Assembly (NCBI GenBank): GCA_037178675.1 | Contig: JAYMGJ010000140.1 | Span: 62,001-126,000 of the forward strand | Length of the DNA: 64,000 nt | Direction of reading: 5' to 3' | Source of the DNA: Scleroderma bovista | Lineage: Eukaryota; Basidiomycota; Agaricomycetes; Boletales; Sclerodermataceae | Part shown: positions 55,201 through 64,000 of the stretch, one piece after another | Numbering within the stretch: the stretch's first letter is position 1 | Layout of the letters: every line of letters begins with the position of its first letter | Translations under genes and position numbers: made by a program | The notes under the pieces: generated by a model | Databases searched by the model: none | What the model saw: only the letters and a program-made list of their open reading frames with translations | Told to the model about the DNA's origin: nothing

Positions 55201-57803
55201 ATGACTGACACGATCGACTCGTTGCTCGACGCCTGGTCCACGAACTATGGAAATATTGATCCCGCCACGCTCGATGCTCTGGACGAAGTACTCTGCGCTG
55301 AACTTGGATTGAGTAGGTACAGTGTTAATTTGATTTTAATCAACACTGATATCAGCACCTACAGCTCCGTTGCAGCAAATAGCGCCGCAGGCGAATCCCT
55401 TGACTCCACCAGACGAATCTGTCCAACTTCCAGATCAAGCGCAGGAGGCGATTGTCGCTCCAGTTCCCACTCCGTTGGAACTACAAGATGTGCCGATCCC
55501 CTGGAATACTCATCCAGGTGCGATCGAGGATACAATTTTTATACAAATGGTATTAAGCATGGATTCATCGAGTACGTCGATCCACCGTCTTTTGAGCAGC
55601 TGATGGTGATGTTGTATTTTAGGAGGCTTCTTAACCTCCATCAGTGCGTGTCCTGGGTGGAAACAAATTTTCCTGGACGTTTTTCGAGAGCATTGGTCAT
55701 GGTTTGCCACAGTGTCGCCAACTTCCCCCCCAATCTTCCAAGACTTGTTTACGGAAGCATTGGAAAGGCGCTCGGTACATCCAGGCTTTACTTTGCGAAA
55801 TTGTAAGTTTTGCAAAACTTTATTGGGTGCATTATTAACGCTGAGTACCTAGTGAAGATCACTCTGAGTCTGAATTACGAAGTTGATACCCATTCGCAAA
55901 ATCCAAAATTCGTAGAAGCCTTCCTGACAGCGGTGAGTTGTGGCTGCTAATGGAAATACGTCTTAGATTTACATAGCTACAGATCGGCGATGTCGCCAAA
56001 TCGTTCAACAACTATAGTTTTGCTCGAAGCAGAGATTTGTTGATCGACAACCCGGCCGAAAACTTCCTTGGTATTCTCTGTGCTTCTGTCATATCCATAC
56101 TTTTCCAGTCGCAACTCCGGTCTAACCATGGCCCGCCTGACCTCTCCTTAGGCATAGATGCAACTCCGGATCTAGTCCGGCCATCTCCAGCCCCATAGCT
56201 GCACTCCAGCTCAACTCCGGTCACTACGTCCATCTCCGCCTCAGGACTAACCCCTGTCTCCCTACAGACAGATCCGCGGTCTAACTCCTCCGTGTCGGAC
56301 CTGTACCTACCACTAGTCGCTACTCCGGTTTCAGTCCGGCTACTCCCTTAGCCTTGTCTGCGACGTAGCCCAACTCCGGCTGGTACATCCAACTCCGGCT
56401 CAGTTCTGCTCCTGCTCCTGCTCCACTTCCTCTGTCAGGTCCACCAAAGGCTTAGGACATTTCCATGTCCAACTCCGGACCTTCCTCCGGCTACTCCGCC
56501 CTTCCTCCACCTGTGCACTCCCTCCGCTCGTGCACTCCCTCCGCTCTTGCACTTCCTCCGGTCGTGCACTTCCTCCGGTCCCACTTCCTCCGGTCCTGGA
56601 CATCGGTCCGGACTTAACATTAGTTAAGTCCACCTCCAACCCTTACCTGTCCTCTTCCGACCTAGTTCCCTTTACTTCACTGTCCCTGCTTTTCCTCCGT
56701 TGTCCCTGTATCTCTAGTTCCCCGTGTCTGCTCCCGCTCCGGTTTATTTTCCTGTACCTGCTTTATTTTCCTGTCCGTTTCTGCTCTGTCCCTTGTCCCA
56801 ACTAAGGTGTTTACTTGTCACCGTATATACTCACCCTAGTTCTCATTTACTATATAAACTACTATACTCCGGCCTAGTAGTTTCCTTAGATCAAATCTCG
56901 ACTAAGATACTCCCCACTCTGTACTACCCATTATGCTCTCCTAATCCATCTGTTCATCTGAACTCCTGAACTCCGGCCAACTCCAGCCTCCATCCTATCT
57001 CGTCCCCTTGGTCCTATGTCCGATCCTAGCAAGTCTCCTACTTGCACGAGGGCAAAAGCCACCTCTGTCCCAGACTCGATGCTAGACCTCTCAGGACTTA
57101 TCCCACCTCTGGGATGTCCTTCGCTCCGGACAAACTGCGCTCAACTCCGGACCACTTTCCCGCGGTCCGGACTTACTCCGCAAAAACCCGGACTTACTCC
57201 CTGTGCTTCTCTAGTGCCCGGACTTCGTTCGTTTGACCCGGACTTGACTCTCCACACTAACTAGCACCTACTAGTGTCTGGACTTACCTCCTCATTAGTT
57301 CCCTGCACCTCTGGACCTCCTAGTAAGATCGTCGAGGAGAAACGGTCTTGACAGCTTCCATGCAAAGCATCCCCCCCGACGTCCTTAACTATATAAAGGC
57401 GAACCTCGGGTGGAATGCGCGATTGGGATACCCGATCCTCCATATGTATGATGGACCGCAGGTAGGTTGCGATTTTTCTTTGTTTCATTGACTCATTGTC
57501 TCCAGGTTGATTGGTTCGGCAACATGTTCATAAAAGCTTACTTGCGCTCCGCTTTGAACCCGAACTCAAGGGGCTGGTTCGGTGTCGCGTCATATGTGCA
57601 GGGTGCAGACGGTAGTGGAACGTGGCGGGCGATTTCACGGCTGAACCTTCAGTTCGTGTCTTGGATGTTGGCATGGGTGAGTTCTCTGCATCAACTCAGT
57701 TCAGCTTGAAAATATATACCGCAATAGTTCATAGCCAATCTTGACATAGATGTTTTGGCGTCGCACTCATACGACCAATGCCGCGTCACATCATCTAGAT
57801 TGA
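55201..57803 (+). CDS. Unrecognised 332-residue protein, eight exons, one 1.28-kb intron
   Basis: Exons 55201-55312, 55365-55571, 55623-55802, 55853-55932, 55983-56070, 57355-57461, 57506-57676 and 57750-57803 close in frame at every junction. The protein starts MTDTIDSLLDAW and has a Pro/Gln-rich segment to residue 90. A folded region includes GWKQIFLDVFREHWSWFATV, LKITLSLNYEVDTH, KFVEAFLTAIGDVAKSFNNY, SIPPDVLNYIKANLGWNARLGY, WFGNMFIKAYLRSAL and WMFWRRTHTTNAASHHLD (end). Trp-rich amphipathic helices dominate; there is no signal peptide. I recognise no family and infer no function. Intron 5 (56071-57354) is more than ten times the usual length. A further 5' exon at about 54911 (MPVTRSLRSG) is possible. 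Confidence 0.65.
56071..57354. repeat. 1.28-kb intron filled with TCCGG-motif repeats
   Basis: CAACTCCGG, TTCCTCCGG, GGTCCGGACTT and CCCGGACTT variants recur more than twenty times across this pyrimidine-rich stretch. ACTATATAAACT near 56850 resembles a promoter TATA. The normal GT donor and CAG acceptor remain at its edges. It is probably an element inserted within a formerly short intron. No target duplication was found by eye. Confidence 0.6.
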
Positions 57804-57950
57804 AGGTGGTGTGTAACACCCAATGCCGTGTGAAACGTTATTTCGACACAGTATTATCGTTGAATGTCCCACATGCGACCATCCAGGAGAGGTTTGATGC
57901 TCGCAACGGTTTAGAACAGTTCTTGACATTTACATAGTTGTCGCACGCGT

Positions 57951-58208
57951 TTGCTTTCACATTATCGTTCCCCGAACTTTTTTGGAATAATTGTAATATC
58001 AGCAATGTATTGTGCATCGTATCAGCCCATTGTGGTCACTTTAGCCATCGTAGTTTTGTGCGCCATTGCAGCCACCGTTTTCGCAGGGGGCTCTATTCAA
58101 GTCCATTGGATAAGTTCTTCCCTTGACCTCTTTCAACGTGTTTTGATGGTCTCCGATTTGTTTGCAGTCATTTCTACGTTATTGGCAATCAAACTACGAG
58201 AGCACTAA
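57951..58208 (+). CDS. Short hydrophobic ORF, doubtful
   Basis: 85 codons, strongly hydrophobic, with two or three possible membrane segments (for example IVVTLAIVVLCAIAATVFAGG). No homologue recognised. Its end overlaps the stop of the convergent minus-strand ORF by 4 bp. Composition is the only support. Confidence 0.2.
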   Translation: MLSHYRSPNFFGIIVISAMYCASYQPIVVTLAIVVLCAIAATVFAGGSIQVHWISSSLDLFQRVLMVSDLFAVISTLLAIKLREH

Positions 58209-58624
58209 TAATACGAAGGTCTTGCAGTTGGGTCTTGAGATTCTTCCATGTCACTCCAGCTGCTTTCTACTTCGTGGCCATGTTCCTCCTCCGCCCGGCA
58301 CACCCTGCAACTGCGATCCATACTAATTCTCCCCAGGACTTCACCATGAAGTGCAACGTCGGCACGAATACACTCCAAGTGAACATTAATTTGCTTAATC
58401 TCGTGCACGAGCTCCGCAAGGACATCTCTCGTAGGGGGAGTACTTGTCAATATGCCTTTGGATTCGTTCGACTCCGAGGAGCGACGCGCTAACTTTGTTG
58501 GATGCAGCTCTTGCGGCAGGTCACTTTCAACCAAAGATCTCTTGGGACGAGCTGCTTGATTAATATCTTTGTGGAGTCGATGTAAGTTGAAGCATTTTAT
58601 GCCATTTGCATTGGTACTCACCAT
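58205..58624 (-). CDS. Small hypothetical protein with a predicted coiled coil
   Basis: The frame starts at a Met at 58624. A short intron (GTACCA donor just after MV, acceptor CAAAG before ATATTAAT) would give MVNINQAARPKRSLV. The middle (VLAELVHEIKQINVHLECI) is an amphipathic helix, followed by CRVCRAEEEHGHE and an acidic tail. Small coiled-coil ORFs like this are familiar in mushroom genomes, but I cannot assign a family. Confidence 0.4.
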   Translation of the reverse strand: MVSTNANGIKCFNLHRLHKDINQAARPKRSLVESDLPQELHPTKLARRSSESNESKGILTSTPPTRDVLAELVHEIKQINVHLECIRADVALHGEVLGRISMDRSCRVCRAEEEHGHEVESSWSDMEESQDPTARPSYY

Positions 58625-58955
58625 GATAACTTTTTTCTACTCTTGTGACGAGCTTGGTGGAATTTCTGGATTTCCCATCCATCTGGATTAAGCTGGACAG
58701 CAATGTCACAAGGGAAGTTTTGTTCCCTTGGCGGTTTTATATTTTTATTTGAATGACCGATTTTGCCGTCATTGGATTGTCAAGCACGCTAAAAAATGGT
58801 CGATTTTTGCCGTCGCATTTATCGATGCTAGGCATCAAATTCCGTCATTTTTTTTTGGAGTCCCGATCCTGGATACAGGTCAAACAAGTCTTATGCGCGA
58901 AGTATAAATAAGACTGCTTTCTGAGTTTACTCTCGTCGCCTTTCTCTCATCCTGA

Positions 58956-60400
58956 ATGGCAGGCAACGCTCAGTGTCGCAGCAACGAGTCCAATGTTTCT
59001 GACTCGCCGAGCGCACAGAAACGTCCCAGTCCCACTGCTTTGGAACTTGGACCGCGCAAAAAACCGTCAGTATTTTTTGTTTTTGCTTTTTGTTCTGCCT
59101 CACTCTATTTACTTTGCATTCAGGTCGTCACAAGATCCATTGGTGCACCATGGCCGCCATTTTGGTCGCGCAGTTCATTTGTTCTGTAGCATTCAAACCC
59201 TATTGACAAATGGGATTTTGAGCATGGCGGAGGAGTCGGAGGCGAATTCGCTTTCAGCTGCATACATTGCATTTTTAGCATCTGGCCGACCTTTCTGACC
59301 ACCAGATCATAGAGAGCAAAAGGAACTTGAGGTTTTCCGTGAACTTTTGAAAATGGTACCCGCTTTGGAAGCACGACTCATGCAGTCTTCAGAGGAGGAA
59401 GTAATCAACATTGCTGACCTTGTACGTCGAGTTATCTCGGCAGCTGCACGCACTGACCCCAATCCCAGATTCAGAAAGGCATAAATGGGGCCCGCACTGA
59501 TGACACGAAAGGGATGAAATCTGCAATTATCGATTGGATCACACCGAAAGGGCAAGCGCTGAATCCTCACATTCCACAGAATGTCAAGTCTGGCAGAGGG
59601 TTTAACCACGAACGCACTGGAGCCCTTCTCTGCCCTGCTGGGTTAAACTGGAACAATATGGAGTATGTTCGTTATTTGATTTCTTTTTGAGTGGTACAAT
59701 GACACTGCAATTTCAAGGACACGAACAAAGTTGATGAACGGTCAAATCCAGGTCGCGGGTGATCAATGGCCTGTTTTTCTATACGCAAATTATACTTACG
59801 ATCCCGAGGACCCTTGGAATGGACTGCTTCGGAGCGGCCTCCTTGTGTCGGTGGGTGTCACAATTTAACACTCCTGTTGTTGCTTAATCATCGATCCAGG
59901 CATTCAAACACATCTTTACATCTCCCAGCTCGGTGGATCAAGAACCTAAGGCCACCCGCTCAGGCAATGCACGTCTCCATGGAATGCGAAGCGTCACGAA
60001 GGCATCCATCGCATATGTTGCCACCCAGGTATGTTATAATTATTCAGTGTGGTTATTCCCTGCATTGAATAGGAGCAGGCCCGCTTTGCCTTGACCTCTG
60101 CACAGGTATTTTCTCGCACAGATCTCGTCACCGACTCGGAGCGGTTCTACAACAGTATCACCGAGATTTTGGAAGATCCCGATGAGAAGGATGAAGTGGA
60201 ACACCTTATGACATGGTGGAACAGGTATGCATTTATACCATTAGTTGAGTATTTTGTGCTGATGGTCTATATTCAGGCAAATATTCCCATTATATGCAGA
60301 TTCTGAGCATATGCCCTCGAAGAACAGTGCTTTCGCACGGATCAGACAGAAGCGCGGGGAAATCAAAGAGAGGGATTCCAACTTGTCGAGAGGTGCTTAG
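58956..60400 (+). CDS. DUF6698 family protein, 353 aa
   Basis: Exons 58956-59065, 59124-59234, 59313-59421, 59469-59662, 59718-59850, 59900-60028, 60073-60224 and 60277-60400 form one open frame. Recognised blocks of this agaricomycete-restricted family: DPLVHHGRHFGRAVHLFC, FRELLKMVPALEARLM, SAIIDWITPKGQALNPHI, RGFNHERTGALLCPAGL, GDQWPVFLYANYTYDP with WNGLLRSGLLV, FKHIFTSPSS and RFALTSAQVFSRTD with DSERFYNSI and WWNRQIFP. The function of the family is unknown to me. An apparent TGA at 59296-59298 lies inside a 78-nt intron (59235-59312), and splicing it restores the usual sequence. Confidence 0.75.
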
Positions 60401-60535
60401 CTTGGGCTCTATTTACAACCATGTGCAGTACACTACATCATGGAATGTCATTCCTCCAGAAATTATTATCAAAAAAAAATGTTTTTAACACATAAGAACA
60501 ACCAAAAGCAGAGTGCTACATATCAATTTTCCCAG
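60401..60535. other. Short non-coding stretch before the satellite
   Basis: Presumed 3' UTR of the DUF6698 gene; contains an A-run near 60472. Confidence 0.35.
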
Positions 60536-61505
60536 ACACAGTTGATCATGCAACACACCATGGTGATCATTCTCAGGACAATAAAATACATCATTGATGA
60601 TAATCTATGGTGTAAATTGTCTTGAACAATATGCAGACAGCCCAGACACAGCTGGTCAATTCTATCAGCCCAGTACAGTTGATCATACCAAACACCATGG
60701 TGATCATTCTCAGGATAATAAAATCCATCATTGATGATAATCTATGGTGTAAATTGTCTTGAACAATATGCAGACAGCCCAGACACAGCTGGTCAATTCT
60801 ATCAGCCCAGTACAGTTGATCATACCAAACACCATGGTGATCATTCTCAGGATAATAAAATACATCATTGATGATAATCTATGGTGTAAATTGTCTTGAA
60901 CAATATGCAGACAGCGCAGACACAGCTGGTCAATTCTATCAGCCCAGTACAGTTGATCATACCACACACCATGGTGATCATTCTCAGGATAATAAAATCC
61001 ATCATTGATGATAATCTATGGTGTAAATTGTCTTGAACAATATGCAGACAGCCCAGACACAGCTGGTCAATTCTATCAGCCCAGTACAGTTGATCATACC
61101 ACACACCACGGTGATCATTCTCAGGATAATAAAATCCATCATTGATGACAATCCATGGTGTAAATTGTCTTGAACAATATGCAGACAGCCCAGACACAGC
61201 TGGTCAATTCCATCAGCCCAGTACAGTTGATCATACCAAACACCATGGTGATCATTCTCAGGACAATAAAATACATCATTGATGACAATCTATGGTGTAC
61301 ATTGTCTTGAACAATATGCAGACAGCCCAGACACAGCTGGCCAACTCCATCAACCTAACACAGTTGATCATACAACACATCATGGTGATCATTCTCAGAA
61401 CAATAACATACATCATTGATGACAATCCATGGTGTAAATTGTCTTGAACAATATGCAGACAGCCCAGACACAGCTGGTCAACTTTATCAGCCCAGTACAT
61501 TTGTT
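60536..61505. repeat. Satellite array, period 137 bp, about seven copies
   Basis: The phrase ACAGTTGATCATACCA recurs at about 60538, 60675, 60812, 60949, 61086, 61223 and 61363. The unit also contains CATGGTGATCATTCTCAGGA, GGTGTAAATTGTCTTGAAC and GCAGACAGCCCAGACACAG. Inner copies are nearly identical and edge copies diverge, as expected for unequal crossing-over. The minus frames through it (Cys/Leu/Ile-rich) merely reflect the repeat; 137 is not a multiple of three. Confidence 0.9.
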
Positions 61506-64000
61506 CAAACCCTTCAGCCCCATCATCAGTGACAATTGATGATATGTATGGTCATCAAAGCAATTGAGGTAATAATGAAAATAGATATATAATTCACCTG
61601 AAAATATAAGAAATTACAACTAGACATCTTGAAGGAGCCATTCTGTCACTAAAGACAGATATGAATAACAGGTGTACCATTATGTTATGCCTCATCTTCT
61701 TGATCAACCATAGCAGTGGATATATACATTTATCAATGGACATATCATAATGATGCACATGATCTCCATTATTGAAGTGACAATGAAAGGTAAAGTTATA
61801 TAAAGCCATCTCAAATTCTCATCGATTTCCTGATGTTGTACATACTAGGATTCACTCCTCAAACAGCAAAGGGGTGGGGAGGAGCCTGCCTCATCAGATC
61901 ACTTCATACATCATCAATCACAATGATGCCAAGTAACTGCAATGGAGATCCCTCCTGGCATCATGGTCTAGTACCTCACATGCCATTTCCATCACATTGT
62001 CATTGTTGAGGCTGACATAGCCACAAGCTGGCAGCCACCTCCTAAACCCCTAAATACACAGTATATAGCTTGAGTAGAATAGGGGGCTAAGAAGAATCTG
62101 CTCACCCCCACTCTGTCTGATCCTGAGTCTCTCAGCCTAGCTAGGCTTCTGCTTCTGCGCCCGCTCCCATGGTGTGCACCTAAGTGAGGGAAGAGGTCAG
62201 AACAACCAACAACCAACACCAAATGACAGCAATATGTGAGTGGTGGTCTTCCTTTGCATTTCTGGTATTTAATCTCCTCAGGGGGATGTGCTGCACACCT
62301 TCAGGCAGGATGCAGGAGGGAAGGGAAGGGCTTCTGATGGGGATGGAATGCGACTTGGGATGGTATTGACTCCTCTTCAGCCTACCACAGTGGTTAGGAA
62401 GAGTCCTGGGATTGAGGAGCGATGATAGATTGATGATAGGGGGGTAGTAACAGCAGTGATGGGACAACAGGGAAGCAAGGGGACAGTTCCTGCTTCAAGA
62501 ATGTGATGGACAGTGATGGGATGGAGTGGACAGAGATGCTAGACTGCACTTCAGCCTAGAGAAATGATTGTTGGAGATAAACAGATTGTTGTGGTATATT
62601 TACTTACTTACATAAGCATGCATCACACTACAGTAGAGATTCTATTACCATAGTCCCTCAGTAGCTTGCCAGCATACTGAGGGTGAGTACCATTCCTACT
62701 GACTACTTCCTACTTACTGATACCTTGTAGTTACCTACAGGTATATCTAATATATTAGTAGCTTGCCAGCATACTGAGGTTACCTACAGGTCTCCTCCTT
62801 TTCCCTTCCTTAGGCTAGACCTTCCCTGTGCAGACCACCACCTTTCTATAATGATCAGATACAAGATATATCTGATAAACAACAATATAGGAGCTTTAGG
62901 CCAGCACTGGGTGACCTACAAGTCCAAAGACAAAGAGGGAGCTTATAGACAGTGAGGGAGAGTGAATGTGGTCACTTTATTGAGGGGGAAGCAGACACTT
63001 CCTTGCAGCCTTTGGCTGCTGCTTTATATACAGGAGGGGCTGTGGCCCTGTAAGCACAAATGACTAAGTGCTTGGTAAGAGATTGGTAAGAAATTGGTAA
63101 GCGATTGATAAGCAGTGTAATCAGGCTGAGTCATTGATGGGGAGAGCCTGAACAAGCTGCTGAGCCAAGGGAAAGAGCAAAAACATAGGTAAAAAGGGGT
63201 GTATAACCAAGAATATGGAAAAATCATTGCATGGGGCCCAAAAGAGAGGGGGAGAAAGCATGGGATGAGTAGATCGAAGCTAAATGAGCATATGCGATGA
63301 CATAATGCATATGAATCACAGGGGCATGAGTCATGAATTGATAAGCAGCATGATAAGCATGATTTGAAGGATGATTGGTAAGTGATTGGTAAGGGGAGTA
63401 ATGGAGATTAGTAATGCCAAGAGGGGATGAATAATGTGCAGCAGAGTGAGTCAGAGTGAGCCAGAGTGACTCTGTGACTCAGACAGAAGGGAAGCACAAC
63501 CTGTGATTGATTGAACTTTAGATCTGGAGATGAGCTTCTGAAGCAGTGCCACTGATGGGAGTGGCTGGGGGATAATAAAAGAATTGATCCGACCAGAAGA
63601 GCAGTGTCAGGGGGCCTGGAATGACAAGTAGAGTCACAGCTGGTCACAGAGTGTCACAAATCCCTTGGATTGAGCTTCTGTAGAGCAAAAACGTGACATT
63701 TGGTGCTCCTGAAGTGCAGTCTTCCCTTGAGCAGTAAGGGGAAGGTTCTGTACTCTATTAGGGCTCCTAAGAAGGGTTCTAGAGCACTGTTTCATTCATG
63801 TTTGTTGCAGGATAGCAGGGAAGTGAAATGTGAATAGCAGATTCGACGTGTTCAGGGAAGCAAGATGAATGATAGAGGGAAATGGATGTGACAGGACTCT
63901 GGGATGAAAGGACCATATGCAGAGGACTCAGAAGACACAGAGACGACCAGGTATGAATTTTCAAGTCTAATGATAGACTTGAGATGACCAAAGTACATGT
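61506..64000. other. Repetitive non-coding region
   Basis: No gene supported. It includes a duplicated TAGCTTGCCAGCATACTGAGG (about 62661 and 62760), clusters of GATTGGTAA/GATTGATAA units (63075-63115 and 63368-63390), and a stretch near 63700 (ACATTTGGTGCTCCTGAAG) that could be the inner boundary of an LTR. No reverse transcriptase frame follows before the window ends. Confidence 0.4.

Noticed and set aside
59296..59298. Premature TGA in the DUF6698 gene
   Set aside because: It lies within a 78-nt intron (59235-59312); splicing closes the frame and gives the expected motif.
60728..61500. Minus-strand Cys/Leu/Ile-rich proteins with internal repeats
   Set aside because: They arise from the 137-bp satellite, whose period is not a multiple of three; there is no start or splice context.
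63690..63740. Retrotransposon primer-binding site
   Set aside because: TGGTGCTCCTGAAG resembles an LTR/internal boundary, but no matching second LTR or reverse transcriptase is visible in the window.

Overview
The window looks like nuclear DNA of an agaricomycete (mushroom-forming) basidiomycete. The genes are compact and split by many 42-80 nt GT-AG introns. The proteome is basidiomycete in type (Cre1, RRS1, TAF4, SNF5/Sfh1, queuosine salvage, PA-TM-RING ligase). The repetitive half carries lineage markers: Plavaka-type transposases, a NACHT-WD40 protein, Spt5-like KOW proteins and a DUF6698 gene. No rRNA, tRNA or CRISPR array was seen. All exon models were spliced by eye. Where exon coordinates are given, the reading frame closes across every junction, unless I say otherwise.

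Positions 1 to about 23 kb form a gene-dense conserved block. In order: Cre1 carbon-catabolite repressor (-), SNF5/Sfh1 chromatin-remodelling subunit (-), a DNA polymerase X-like protein with an AT-hook tail (+), a queuosine-salvage Qng1/DUF2419 protein (-), a 109-residue gene with two micro-exons (-), ribosome-biogenesis factor RRS1 (-), TFIID subunit TAF4 (+, head-to-head with RRS1 only 79 bp apart), an arrestin-like protein (-), a PA-TM-RING ubiquitin ligase (+) and a three-finger CCCH protein (+). The most unusual item is the polymerase X homologue: all three catalytic aspartates appear to be replaced, and four evenly spaced AT-hook-like motifs follow.

From about 23 kb the character changes. 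There is an unrecognised plus-strand gene, a broken WDR5/Swd3-like WD40 gene and a NACHT-WD40 STAND protein with two almost identical WD40 repeats. Next comes a truncated copy of the mRNA 3'-end-processing gene RNA14, split by a 1.4 kb TG...CA element with a 4-bp target duplication. A decayed Plavaka transposase abuts it. Minisatellites, GTGG-rich repeats and a 3' fragment of a FAD oxidoreductase follow. They surround an intact UPF0014 membrane-protein gene. An apparently full-length Plavaka transposase and a LINE fragment come next.

Between 49.5 and 60.4 kb three plus-strand genes of lineage-restricted type follow one another. They are a Spt5-like KOW protein with one in-frame TGA, an unrecognised 332-residue protein whose frame is kept across a 1.28 kb intron full of TCCGG repeats, and a 353-residue DUF6698 protein. 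The first two have similar CACGTG-plus-TATA modules upstream. The window ends in a 137-bp satellite and non-coding repetitive DNA.
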